Positions 36,102 to 47,914 of a stretch of DNA of 64,000 bases are shown here, piece after piece. The stretch is from Epiperipatus broadwayi. Lineage: Eukaryota > Onychophora > Udeonychophora > Euonychophora > Peripatidae. Numbering within the stretch: position 1 is the stretch's first letter; each line of letters opens with the position of its first letter. Below the pieces are notes generated by a model. That model ran no database searches. It saw only the letters and a program-made list of their open reading frames with translations, and had not been told where the DNA came from. Location of the stretch: positions 220,501 to 284,500 of the forward strand of contig JAQFVV010012401.1 of the NCBI GenBank assembly GCA_028023455.1, given 5' to 3'. A program made the translations under genes and the position numbers.

Positions 36102-36852
36102 TTTAAACAGACTTTAACCTGTATTCAATGCATTTTAAAATTCATAATAATCAAGCATATTTTGCTGATAGAGGGAACCTTCCAAACCACGACATAAGAT
36201 AGTGACTTTTATAAAGATAAGAACAGCATCTTATCTTTAACCTAAATGTCTATTTATATAGGCAAATCTGAAGTATCTTGATTTGGAAGCATGAAGTAGT
36301 TGTTTTCTTCATTGTTTAAGTTCATCATTTCCTTTACAAATTAACTTACATGAAATCTTGCAATTTACAGGTGAGTTAATATTACAATCTTAATATTGGT
36401 AATTCTATAAACTATTAAATACAGATTAAAGCCTGTTTAAAGTATTTACATATGCTTTCTGTATACACAATAAATTAATTACTACTCTTCAATAGTTTAT
36501 AAAATTTCCAATATTACGATCATAATATTAACTCGCTGTAAATCGCAAGATTTTGCATAAGTTAATTTGTAAAGGAAATAGTGACCTTAAACAGTGAAGA
36601 AAATAACTACTTCATGCTTCCAAATCAAGATGCTTCAGATTTGCCTACATAAATGAACATCTAGGTTAAAGATAAGATGCTGCTCTTATCTTTATAAAAG
36701 TCATTATCTTATGTCGTGGTTTGGAAGGTTCCCTCTATTGGAAAAATATGCTTGATTATTGCGAATTTTAAAGTGCATTGAATACAAGTTAAAGTCGGTT
36801 TAAAGTATTTACATATGCTTTCTGTGTGCTCAATAAATTAATTACTACTCTT
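36102..36852. mobile_element. Inverted plus tandem foldback retroelement (751 bp)
   Basis: Bounded by a perfect 18-bp duplication. Internal order: inverted arm R' (about 36102-36417), spacer S (36418-36492), arm R (36493-36783) and a second direct copy of S (36784-36852). S reads TTTAAAGTATTTACATATGC ... AATAAATTAATTACTACTC in both places. R' and R pair over more than 290 bp with scattered substitutions. Each arm holds a 10-bp hairpin AAAGATAAGA...TCTTATCTTT (about 36214-36239 and about 36665-36694). No protein is encoded. A partly tandem unit with an inverted copy upstream resembles the terminal-repeat arrangements of Penelope-like elements, and a long variable-length duplication fits retrotransposition. 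The family is otherwise unknown. Confidence 0.7.
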
Positions 36853-36870
36853 CAATTTTAGTTTAAATAC
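36853..36870. repeat. Right 18-bp duplication of foldback retroelement
   Basis: CAATTTTAGTTTAAATAC, identical to 36084-36101. Confidence 0.8.
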
Positions 36871-37277
36871 ATTTCTCATATGATTAACTAACTTTTAAAA
36901 ATGGCTATGAAATTTTAACATCATAGTATTTTGTTCATGCTACACATAGTACAAATGAAAGTTAATTAATTTAAAGCAAATTTAATCTTGCTTTACCAAA
37001 ACCTATAAATCTCTCTCTTTTTATAGTTGGTATTTTTAATCAGGTCACAACATGATTTGTACTTATTTAAAAAAATTTCCAACATTGATAACCTTTTAAT
37101 CAGTGCTGTTGACATTTTGTATTTTTATGTAGTTATTAGAAAATGATTCTGATTTTGATGAATATGGCACATTACCAAAATTATTAAAAAAATTAAGTAC
37201 CATAAAGCAAAAATCTACAGCCTATGTAATTCTCTAAAATAAAAGAAAGAAAACTGCGAAAGATTTATCCAGATTAA

Positions 37278-37378
37278 TGCGTTGGTGGTCGAGTGGTCAG
37301 CACAGCTGCCTTACAAGCAGTTGTCCTGGGTTAGCGCATTCGCTTCCTGGCCGATGCTATGACACATGAAAAAAAAAA
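37278..37378 (+). repeat. tRNA-Val-like SINE fragment
   Basis: GCGTTGGTGGTCGAGTGGTC (A-box region), CTGC-CTTACAA-GCAG (anticodon arm with TAC) and GTCCTGGGTTAGCGCATTCG (B-box region with an insertion), followed by TTCCTGGCCGATGCTATGAC and an A-rich tail. The AGTGGT...CAC...TTACA...GCAG...TCCTGGGTT pattern resembles animal tRNA-Val(TAC). It is in the opposite orientation to the related copy at 35011-35120. Confidence 0.75.
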
Positions 37379-38682
37379 GTAACAAATAAACAAACATACT
37401 TTCACATTTATATAGTAATAAAGATTACAATAACATATTTTACAAAAGTGTTTATATTATGCAAATTAATTTATTATTTATAACGATATAAATTTAAAAA
37501 GTAATATTTATCAAAAACATATTAAAAAAATTAAAAACTGAAAATATAAATAAATTTTACATTCAGGAAATGCTTTTGTAGCCAATATCCCTCTTCCTCA
37601 GGCAGTTGATTATTTAAAAAATCTGAAGCCTCTTAAGAGCATTATCATAATTTGCTATTCGTTCATATAAATAATCTAAATTATTTATATCTTGATTACT
37701 TAAATAAAATATGAAAAGTTAGAAATATATTAACAATTGCAATTTTCTGAATAGTGTACTCCATAACTGAAGCAATTTGTGTGTTTTAGGATAGAACCTT
37801 TCGGTCAGTTTCAGTTACAGATAAATGTAATCATCATGTGACTTAATAACCTGGATTGTCAGGGTCAATGAATACTCATTTTATAGTTACAAAAAAATGA
37901 GAACTAAGTAAGAATCTTTGTGTGAAATTTCATGTGGAATAATTAAATCAAACAAATTTATTATTTTCTTTAACACAAAAATTTATTTTAAAAACTTTAA
38001 GGAATTAAACTGCACCAAAATATCAAAAATATGTTTTAAACACACTGATGTAATCTTATTAAGATTTCACATTCTGATAAGGCTATACCCGAAAATGAAA
38101 TATTGAACTTCTTTTATATCAATAGGAAAGATACTCTTAAAAAATCTTGAAAATTTTTCAGAAAACATTTTAAATACTGATAAAAGTGAACAGCAATAAA
38201 TCAAAAACCACTAAAAATATTAGTTGAGAAAATTAACTCTTATGGGAGACATTTGACTTCTATTCAAGTCATTAATAAAAAAAACATGTTGCCTGTTGTT
38301 GGCCACCAAAAACTTACTATAGTGAATCATTTTAGATAATAGATGATTCCTTTAACAAAAATAATAAAATAGTTTATCTTTTTTTGATTTAACTTATTTT
38401 AAACGTATTTTTGTTCAAAAAAAATAACTGCAGTAAAAACTTTGTCTTCTAATGTCATTTGAGAATTAAGCATCTCACATTTGTACACATAGAATTGTTT
38501 ATTGAAAAAATCCATCACTCTAAAACATGTTATTTTTTTGAACAGATGTTTAGTAATAAAATAAAATATTTGCGTTTTTTCAAAATATATTTCTTAAATG
38601 GTATTTATGTAATGTCATGTTATATGTGTTATTATAATATTCAAAATAAGACTTTCAATTTAATTCTTCTTGGGGGGGGTAA
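37379..38682. other. AT-rich stretch, nothing recognised
   Basis: No supported gene. It ends with an 8-G run at 38672-38679, next to the transposon edge. Confidence 0.5.
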
Positions 38683-39369
38683 CAAAAACAGGTACTCATC
38701 TTATAGCTAAAGACACCACTCTATGGCGCCATTTTCGCGCTAAAACACATAAAAATGCTATTTCCACGGCCGACATGTTCGAACCCGCGTTTTTTATAAT
38801 ACAACTTTTTTGTTGTGCTACAGAATGCAGGCCGCTATGTCGCATCACAGCAAATACATTTTCCAAATTTGCACAGTTTATAAAATAGTTATGGCTTGAT
38901 GAGAGAGTTTGTATTTGAATTGGATGGAAATGTTGTTTTCATTGGATTTTTTTTTATTTTAAAGTATTGAAATGTTCAGATTTTTTAAAGTAATAATTCT
39001 AAGACTTTTTACAACATACTGTATTGAAGTTTTAATTGGGAAAATGTTAAATATCTATGTTTTCAGTGAGTTGCAATTAGGTAATGTGTAAAGTAACGTA
39101 CTGTTCGTAACATTCCACGAGAGAATCTACCGTGTGTATATTTTTTAAGTAAAAAAGAGCGGTACCAAAAAAATATTCAGTAAGAAAAGTACAAATATAC
39201 ATGATTTTTTGTAAATTTCATAAAAAGCAAATATTATAAACATGTTTAATAAGTAAAGAAGACATTTAGATGTGTTTGTTGTTGTTTAAAAAAGTTTGAG
39301 TTTCTTTCTTTTGTCTGAGTATGGTTACGATTTTGAATTTTTTTATTTTAGCATTACAAACAACAGAAC

Positions 39370-39537
39370 ACTAACCCTAAAACTAACCCTAAAACTAACC
39401 CTAAAACTAACTCTAAACCCAACCCTAAAACTAACCCTAAACCTAATCCTAAAACTAACCCTAAAATTAACTCTAAACCTAACCCTAAAACTAACTCTAA
39501 AACTATCCCTAAAACTAACCCTAAACCTAACCGTAAC
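39370..39537 (+). repeat. Interstitial telomere-like array
   Basis: About 14 degenerate units of the 12-mer CTAACCCTAAAA and variants (CTAACTCTAAAC, CTAATCCTAAAA). This is a modified form of the animal telomeric CCCTAA repeat. It produces the leucine/threonine and leucine/glycine periodic frames on the two strands, which are not genes. It lies wholly inside the TIR element. Confidence 0.9.
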
Positions 39538-39702
39538 AACTTTTACTTTTTATTGTCATTCTATTTGAAGTAAAAAATAGCCATAATATCTCTTTGTCTG
39601 TTAAAAAAAAAAAAAGTAAAACAAAGACTAAAAAATAAAAAATAGACTAAGAAATTTTACTTTTTATTATGATTATTATTTTTTAGTTAAACAACAACAA
39701 AA

Positions 39703-39835
39703 AAAGTCGTAACACAAGTAAAAAAATATCCGATAAAAAGTTGATAAAAAAAAAAGCCATAACACAAGTAAAAAAATATCCAATAGAAAATTGATAAAAA
39801 AAAGCCGTAACACAATTAAAAAAATATACGATAGA
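39703..39835 (+). repeat. Minisatellite, about three units
   Basis: Three units of roughly 45-50 bp, each with (GTC or GCC)RTAACACAA(G/T)TAAAAAAATATMC followed by a GATAAAAA/GATAGAAA-type stretch. Inside the TIR element. Confidence 0.8.
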
Positions 39836-40083
39836 AAAAACACAAATCAAATTGTAATTTGTTGATTTTATTTTACATTTATTATTATCATTTAAATTGT
39901 ATACATTAATAAAAAATAATATTTATAAAAGACGGTTTTATTTTGTTTTTATTTTCGCATTACAAAAAAGCACAGCAAAATTATTATAATCAATGGCCTG
40001 GGAATGGTCAAATTTTATAGTTTTAGCTTGAAAATGGCGCCATCCAATGGCATCTTTATCTATAAGACAAGCACCCAAAAACA

Positions 40084-43000
40084 AAAAGTTATTTTTATTA
40101 ATTCAATTCTAAATAAAATAAAAAGCATTGGATTTTCTGATATTAACTTTTCCGAATTTCTTGAAGGCTCTTTTAGCAAATTAGTAGCAACACAAAAATC
40201 CAGTTAGAATTAAATAATTGTGATTTGACTGGATTATACCTAGGAAAATATTTCAAGGAAAAAGGATACTGCTAATTTAATATGTGAATTCTCAAAAATA
40301 ATTACAGTAAAAATATTTATTGCTTAATGCTTTTTATTCTCCAATTTTTAATAACTATTGTAATAAATAATATTTAATCAAATAAAATATTTCAATTAAT
40401 TTAAGATAATAATTAATAGAAAAAATGAGAGCTATTATAAAACCCATAGTCTTTCTAAGAATTGTTGAAGTTCTCATTCTAAAGTTGATTTGTTTCAGTG
40501 TTCATAAACTTTTATCTCTGGGATAAAAAAACAATCTGACATGTGATTTATATACATATAAGATTTTGATCCTACTATATGATGGCTTTATAATATTTTA
40601 TATCTATTATCAAAGATGGCTTATCTGGTTCATCACTAATTACTGCAATGTGTTGAGATTCAGATTCCACCTATTTTCAGGATATAAAATAATCATCATG
40701 TGCCCATTGTGGTTTGATACAATGGACTACAGCCAACTTTGATAATTCCAATGTCCAAACTACTCACCCATGCAGCAAAGTCATTCATTTATTTATTTAT
40801 ATGAAATATGAATTCCTACATCTAACTATAATGAGGATTTTGTCTTTATATTAAGAATAAACTCTCACCATTATCATAATACCTTGGTGATTTGCTGATC
40901 CTCCATCAGTTATAATAATAACTCTAAGCAATATCTTGGTTCCAATTATATGTCTATCTATTGTATGTCTACCAAATAAAAAATTGTTACTAACATATTT
41001 GATTAATGAACTTTAGTATATTATGTTTCCAAAATTCCTATCAAGCAATATATAATGAACATTTTGTCAGTATAATTTAGATTTTTACATATTTTTGTTT
41101 ACCTACTTTAATCTTAAACTAATATATTGATAAATGTAACATTAGAAAAACAATCTATAAATAATATGCAAAGTTATAATTTTATTATATACACTGTGCA
41201 TAATAGCTATTGTTAATCAAAATAAAAATTGCTATAGTTCATGTTATTAATGAAGTGCAAGTGATTAAACTGTGCATGCATATTTTTGTTTTATATATAA
41301 GTCTTCATTTGATGATTATTACCAGGCATTCAGAAATTGGTATGGCCATTTGAATGTCAGAAAAATGAATAGAAATAAAAATAAAGAAAATAAGATATTA
41401 GAGTTAGAACTACTACATGTAATAAAAGAGAAATGACTGGTGGCATGAAAGGCACACAATAGCCAACTCTTGTATTAATCTAAATAGGTAATGATAGTGA
41501 AGTAAAAGAAAGACAGAAAATGAAAAAAGGATAGTGATAATTAATGCAGACATAAATGTTTGAACTATTTGACTTGATCATACTTGCCTTTATGGATATA
41601 ATCTCAAAATTAAATATTTCCCATTTCGATAAAATAAAAAAGCAAGAACTAGAACATGCTTCTGCAAAAATTTAAACATTCTTGCATATTTTCTATTTTC
41701 AAACATTTTAACTTAAAAACAGTATTTAAAAAATTTTAACATGTACAATGCTGTATTTCTTACAATAAATCTAGATCTCTTAAATGTTAACATACTGAAT
41801 AAGAATTCTATATAAGTTTTAATAATTAATAAATGCCATATAATAATACTCAATAAATCTCTATTCAATGCTCCTATCCAATATTACCATGGATTTCATC
41901 AGTGTGGAACCATAAGCTTGAAACTAATCTCGAAATATTGGATAAGATAACACTGGATAAGGATTTATTAAACTCTATCACATGACATTTATTAGTTACT
42001 AAAGCTTGCAGTAGGTGGCTATGAATTCATGTGATAGAGTAATCAGAATAAGAACAATGATGATTTTTTTTATCACTGTTTCTATAAAGCATATAAATGA
42101 CATGTAATGTAAAATGGCATATAGAATTCAAATGTAATCTTGTTGAGATTCCAGCAAATAAGTATTTTACATATATAAACTTTAAATAGTTAGCTTTTGT
42201 ATTAATCCCCACCAAATGAAAGTACCTCTATTCCTTATAGGGATATCATTACTTTTATTATGGAACTTTTACTTTTAAATTAAGCTAATTAATATTATTT
42301 TTAATTAGAGCTATCATTATATTATTATCTTCAGTTTTAAAGTAAGCTGATTTACACTATTTTTAATTATTACATATAATATTTATTAGAAATTGAGTCT
42401 CTGTCGATTATAATTAATTAGAATACAAGATATAGAAAATTTTATTAAAATAATTAGGAAATATCGATTCTCAGATTATAAATTAAACCATTTTAAATCT
42501 GCTGTCCATCCCGATGTCTTTTTTTTTTTAAGTAGTGTTTAATTATTAATTACATAGTGATATATTTAACCATAAACACTGAATAAGACCATATTCCACC
42601 TCTAAAACTTCATAACAGAGTTAAATAATTTATATAAAATCCACAGTTTTATTCTTTTACGATTTGTATGAATTTTAAAATTACTAGCCGCGTTCCACTT
42701 CATTATTCACGCTTTCGAATACAGATCAAATTTCCATTAGCGTAAGAAACAACTAGAATTATGTTTCACAGTCTTGTTACTATGGTATCAGTAAACTGAC
42801 TATTTTAAAATGCATATTTAACAGTCTTATTTAAAAGACATACGTAGGATTTAATGAAGTATTAATCAGAAATGATTTTCAACTACATAGAAAAAATTCT
42901 CTAGTTATAAAAAGATATAACGCTACCAAAGAACGTTTCAAATATTCAATTTTGAGATTAGCAAAACTAAATTAAACTTGTTTTTACGCTTAATAACATT

Positions 43001-44392
43001 ATTATATTTCTGAGGATGTGTGTTAATACCAAAAAATTCTTAAAACTATTAGGGTAATGTATATAAGAATTTATAACTCCCTCAGAATTCTTTTTCCTAA
43101 AATTGTTAACACAATAATCACTTTTCGCTTTACTTTTAGACGCACGGAAAATTATTCATAGTACACCATTACATACTGCATTCGGATATTCATTAAAAAC
43201 AGGATTTATATATGCATCATAATACATATGTATAGTATCGATACATAAAAATGCGATTTTATATATACGTAGACTAATTCATTTTTAATTAAGTTGCTTA
43301 GAGACTGATACTCGGTAAAAGTTATGGTATTAAAGAATAACAATATTCTAATGAAAATATATTTAATTATCTCTGGCTGTACATTGATGCTACAAATTGA
43401 ACTTAATAGAGGATTCCATGACAAACATAACAACATGTATATACTTTCTATGCATATCAAAATGTAAGTAAACTAGAGTGAGTATATATTTACAAAAGAT
43501 TATTCTCTTCTCAAATAATTCAACAAACTACAAATGCATAGCATTTAAAAATGATGATGATTACTAAAATTAAAGATCATAATTTTTAGATGATTTTAAT
43601 TATATGTTCGCATGCCGAAATAAAAAATAAACTATCCATCAAATATATCTCTGAGAAGTTAAATCTTCACAGGATAATATAATCATGATGGCTTGAATTT
43701 ATTGTTGATAATATCATCCTAGTAAAAAAACAATTAAATCAAACAAATTATAATTATAATTAAAAAAAAAAAATAATCATACATATTTAAAAAAATTTAT
43801 ATACTTTTTTTTTTTCAATTTTTTTAAAAAAATTCTATTAAAAAAAAAAACAATAAAAAAAAAAAAAAAAAACCAAGAAAACAATTTTAAACATCCTAGT
43901 ACTGTCTATAATCTTGTTTATAAGTCTATAAACATTCCACAATTAATCTATCATAAACTCATTCCTAACAATTATATGCTGAATATAGAGATTTATATCT
44001 AATTGATTATTACGTATTTGTGTATTACAAATATTAAATAGAATTGAGAACAAAGAATTATAGTTTTAAATTTAGAACAATAAATAATTTTATAGAGTTT
44101 GAACATGACACAAATGAGAATTTCATAAATCAACTGATTAATAACCCTATTGGCACATATTAATATTCATACGGAAATTAAAAATATTAATTTTAAAACC
44201 AAAATAAACCATTATCATAAAAGTTATTTCTGATATAGTATATCAACTCAAAAATATACAAAGAAATTTTTACATTCTGTAAAACATACAATCATAGCGA
44301 TATTTTGATACAGGTAAACAAATAATAAAATGAATTAGAAATAAAGAGTGGATCAAATTTTTCTCTCTTACCCACAGATAAAAATGCAGATT
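40084..44392. other. AT-rich stretch, nothing recognised
   Basis: Poly-A/poly-T blocks at about 43755-43872. Short open frames (for example 42027-42215 and 43206-43460, minus) have no recognisable motif. No element boundaries identified. Confidence 0.5.
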
Positions 44393-44400
44393 TCATAGAC
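44393..44400. repeat. Left target-site duplication of hAT MITE
   Basis: TCATAGAC, identical to 44795-44802. Confidence 0.9.
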
Positions 44401-44794
44401 CAGGGGCCCCCAACCTTTTTGCACTTAAGAGCACATTCTATAATACCGGCCAGGTGGCGGGCACCATTTATTTTTTCACGTGGCGGGCACCGTTTATTTT
44501 TTCAATGTAAATTTATAGTTGGATATTGTTAATAATACACATAATGTACAAAAAAATATTTATTTCAAAAATAAAATTTTAATATATAATTAACGTTTAT
44601 ATTTTTACACTGTAAAAGTATAGTATGCCTTACAATTTGATTACAATATAATACAATAATTTATAAGAAATTTTAAAAATTAAATTTATTTGTATCAGAA
44701 AAATAATTTTTTATCGTGTTCGGATAGCAGTGGGCACACGTAAAATGGTCTGTGGGCGCCATGGTTTCCACAGGCATAGGGTTGGGGATCCCTG
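44401..44794. mobile_element. hAT-type MITE (394 bp)
   Basis: Termini CAGGGGCCCCCAACC (left) and GGTTGGGGATCCCTG (right) are inverted repeats matching at 13 of 15 positions. They have the classic CAGGG...CCCAACC form of hAT transposons. A perfect 8-bp duplication TCATAGAC flanks the element, the hallmark of hAT transposition. The sub-terminal region has a tandem GGCGGGCACCRTTTATTTTT duplication (about 44457-44505) and the other end has GTGGGCACACG and TGTGGGCGCCATGG. The interior is AT-rich with no transposase, so it is non-autonomous. The intact duplication suggests moderate age. Confidence 0.93.
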
Positions 44795-44802
44795 TCATAG
44801 AC
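44795..44802. repeat. Right target-site duplication of hAT MITE
   Basis: TCATAGAC, identical to 44393-44400. Confidence 0.9.
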
Positions 44803-47800
44803 AAAGGTTAATAAGAAGGTGATCATGTGATGTTTATTGGTTAATAAGAAAGTATTTCAATATTAGTAACATCACATATTGAATAATTAAATACATAATA
44901 GAATAACAACACAACTTTAAATATAACTAAAATTAATAAAAAAATTATGAAAGATAATTAAAAATAATAAGTACAGATATTCTTACTTAGAAATCTTAGT
45001 ATTTGTGTTTTAGTCATAATTTTATTATTTTGCATACAACTTTAAATTTATCAGCTTGTTTTAGAAAGTATGTGCACATTGTGGATTGTTTCATGAGATT
45101 CAGTTGTTTACAGTTTTTGTTTTCCTACAAGAGTTTTTTTAATTTTCAATAAATTTCTTTTTATTCTTGTGTTCAAATTATTTCCGCCCCCCTCTCCTTC
45201 TTAAAACTAACATCTATGTATAAAGTTTTCAACATAGCATGTAAATATTTTGAAGTCAGTCATTTTCTATTCTGTCAGTCACATTATAAAAACAAAAAAG
45301 AATGTCAAAACATCTGGAGACAAATCTATAGTAAGCCAACTAAACTACATCTTGACAGAATTAGTTACAATTAGTGCAATTGGATTGCTCATTCACAAAT
45401 TTTATTGTGTACTGACATATAAGAGTCAATATTTTCTATACTGTTATTAATTAGTAAAGACAATTTCAACCTGCATATGCATTACCAAGTTTTTTACTTC
45501 CATGCTACCTATTGGTTAAACTGCAAGTAAGAATATTTACAGACACAAGCATCTGGAAATTAATTAATTAATATTGATATTTGAATCCAGACTGTATATA
45601 GTTTTTCACTTAATGCCACAACAAAAACCAAATATAAGCACCTCTGTTTTTCAATCCCACATTATTTTTGAATTACAAATTTTATTAATTAATTAAGTAC
45701 ATTTTTATATATTCATAAAAAATATCTATTTCAGATTTATGCTTATTAGATTACCAAAACTTCTAAACAAACTAATTGTTATTTTTATGTGTTCTAAAAA
45801 TAATTTATTTTACAGTCTTTCTTTTGCATCAAACCATTTTTAAAAATCATTACAAATTCATTAGAAATTTCAAATTAAATCATGTTTCACATTTACAATA
45901 CTTTAAAATTATTTTCAAATTTCTACTTTTTACATATAAATAATTATAAATAGATGGTCGTTTATGATTTTATTATAATAAATTATTCAACTGTTTTATA
46001 GTACAAGAAGAAATTAATAAAATACTCTTCAGATTGAATTATTTTTCAACTTTCTAGATTTTTTCTTCAAAACAAATAACTAGCATAATTATTTTCTTAT
46101 TTAACCATTGTGGTATACATACATATCTTCATTTAGTCGTTTTCTATGGTTTATAAATTGCTAAATAAAGAGAACAATTGAAGATCAAATATTTAATAAA
46201 AATATGTTTGTTTTTTAATTAATGCAGACTAAATGCATCATTAGTTTATTAAAATTAAAAAAATATTTTGTTAAATTATCGATGACAACAATGCTTTATT
46301 AAAATTAGAAGAAATTACATGTTTAAAAATCTAGACTGGATTGTTTATGTTGCTAAAGAGACAGAAATGATCCTCAGAAGGGATAGCACATACTTTCTTT
46401 CCCTTAAAAGTTTTGTAATTTTAATATTATCTCATCTTATAAAGAAGTTTTGGACTACCAGTAAAAAAAATGGACTGTGAATAGGAAGCCTGGAAAAGAG
46501 TCTGATGCCCTCTTCATTTAATGTCTGATTTAAAATGGAATGATTAATAACAAACTGCTATGCTGACCACCATTAAAGTTAAGAATGCAAAAAAATATTT
46601 ATATTGTAAATTTGACAAAGGAGAGTAACTTGACAACAATTGAAATATTTACATGTATGCGTGCTAGCACAAAGATGCCAAAGAGAATATTCCAGGATAA
46701 AAAAGCACAATTTGAAGTTTTATATACATTAAAATTAATAGATGCTCAAAAAAAAATTACTTATCAACAACAGTCAAAAGTAATATTTATAAATGTTTAT
46801 AAAAAATATTTCTTTTAAAAAAATTAATATTAATTATAATATAATGTGATTAGTTATCTGATAATTTAGATATGTTAATTAATAATAATCAAGTAAATTA
46901 AAAAGGTCAATTAATGCATAATATTAATTTCATAACTTAATTTAAAATTATGACTAACTTTATAAAAATACTACTTGATTCTGATATATTTTTTATAATA
47001 ATATTAAGAATTCTCCATATATTTATAATTTTTTTGCATGTGTGTGAAAGGAAATTCATAGTTAGCCTTTCTTGACTATATTAATTTGATAATTTTAATA
47101 ATCAAACATATATCATAGATAATTATATCATAGTGAAGGTGGACTATAAATAAATTATAAATGCACATTACATAATATTAATTGCTGTTATAAATTATTA
47201 TTTGTTTTAGCCACCACATATAAAATGGTTATTTTAATAAATGTATGTTGTTATTAACAATAGGTGTTTTGATTTACCACTGCATAAACCATTGTATAAA
47301 TATTTTATCTTATCCCATAGTATATTCCAGGTAATATTTCACTATAACAGTTAATAAAACTTATTTTCTTTGCCAGACAAGAGCATGCATATGGATTCAT
47401 TGGTACTCTTTATAAATTTATGAGTCCATTGTACATGCAGATATTTGTAATCAATTTATTTATTTACTCATTTATATTGCTTGAGTATGACCTTTCACTC
47501 AACATATTTAGATTGTCTAGACATGTAATATATTAGTGGGGAAAACTACTTGTTTCATAATTACATTTATCATAGGTAGTTGCTTAAATAGGTAATGCAT
47601 TTAATTTACAGGCTGGTTAACACTGCTAAGTTACAGCATTTGCAATACATTTGGGGTTACCTAACCTGAAGCATTTATTGATAGTCAGATCCATTCATAA
47701 TATTAGTTGTCTAGCATGATGAGCACATTTATAAATTTTATTCCTTATTAGAATAGTTTCCTTTACATTTGTCTTATCCAATAAGGGAATATTCTTGTTC

Positions 47801-47914
47801 ATAAACAGTATTGCTGCATTAGAATTGTTTATATGTTTTATTGTTCTTATTTATCATTAGAGATTTATATTTTCATTTACAAAATATATAACTGAAGATA
47901 ATTTTCAAGTAAAG
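44803..47914. other. AT-rich stretch, nothing recognised
   Basis: Short open frames (45250-45450 and 46585-46818, plus) lack recognisable domains. No element boundary supported. Confidence 0.5.

Larger units (their letters stand above)
38683..40083. mobile_element. TIR DNA transposon (1385 bp) with 8-bp duplication
   Basis: The element proper spans 38691-40075. Terminal inverted repeats of about 80 bp start GGTACTCATCTTATAGC on the left and, complemented, GGTGCTTGTCTTATAGA on the right. Both contain ATGGCGCCATTTTC followed by GCTAAAAC. The flanks are a perfect 8-bp duplication CAAAAACA at 38683-38690 and 40076-40083. No transposase frame is present, so it is non-autonomous. The interior carries a telomere-like array (39370-39537) and a minisatellite (39703-39835). 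The 8-bp duplication fits hAT, P or Merlin-type transposition. The GG start differs from the hAT CAGGG terminus, so the superfamily is left open. Confidence 0.78.

Noticed and set aside
39296-39568. Open frames of leucine/threonine (plus) and leucine/glycine/valine (minus) repeats.
   Set aside because: Both are translations of the telomere-like 12-mer array, with no start context or non-repeat domain.
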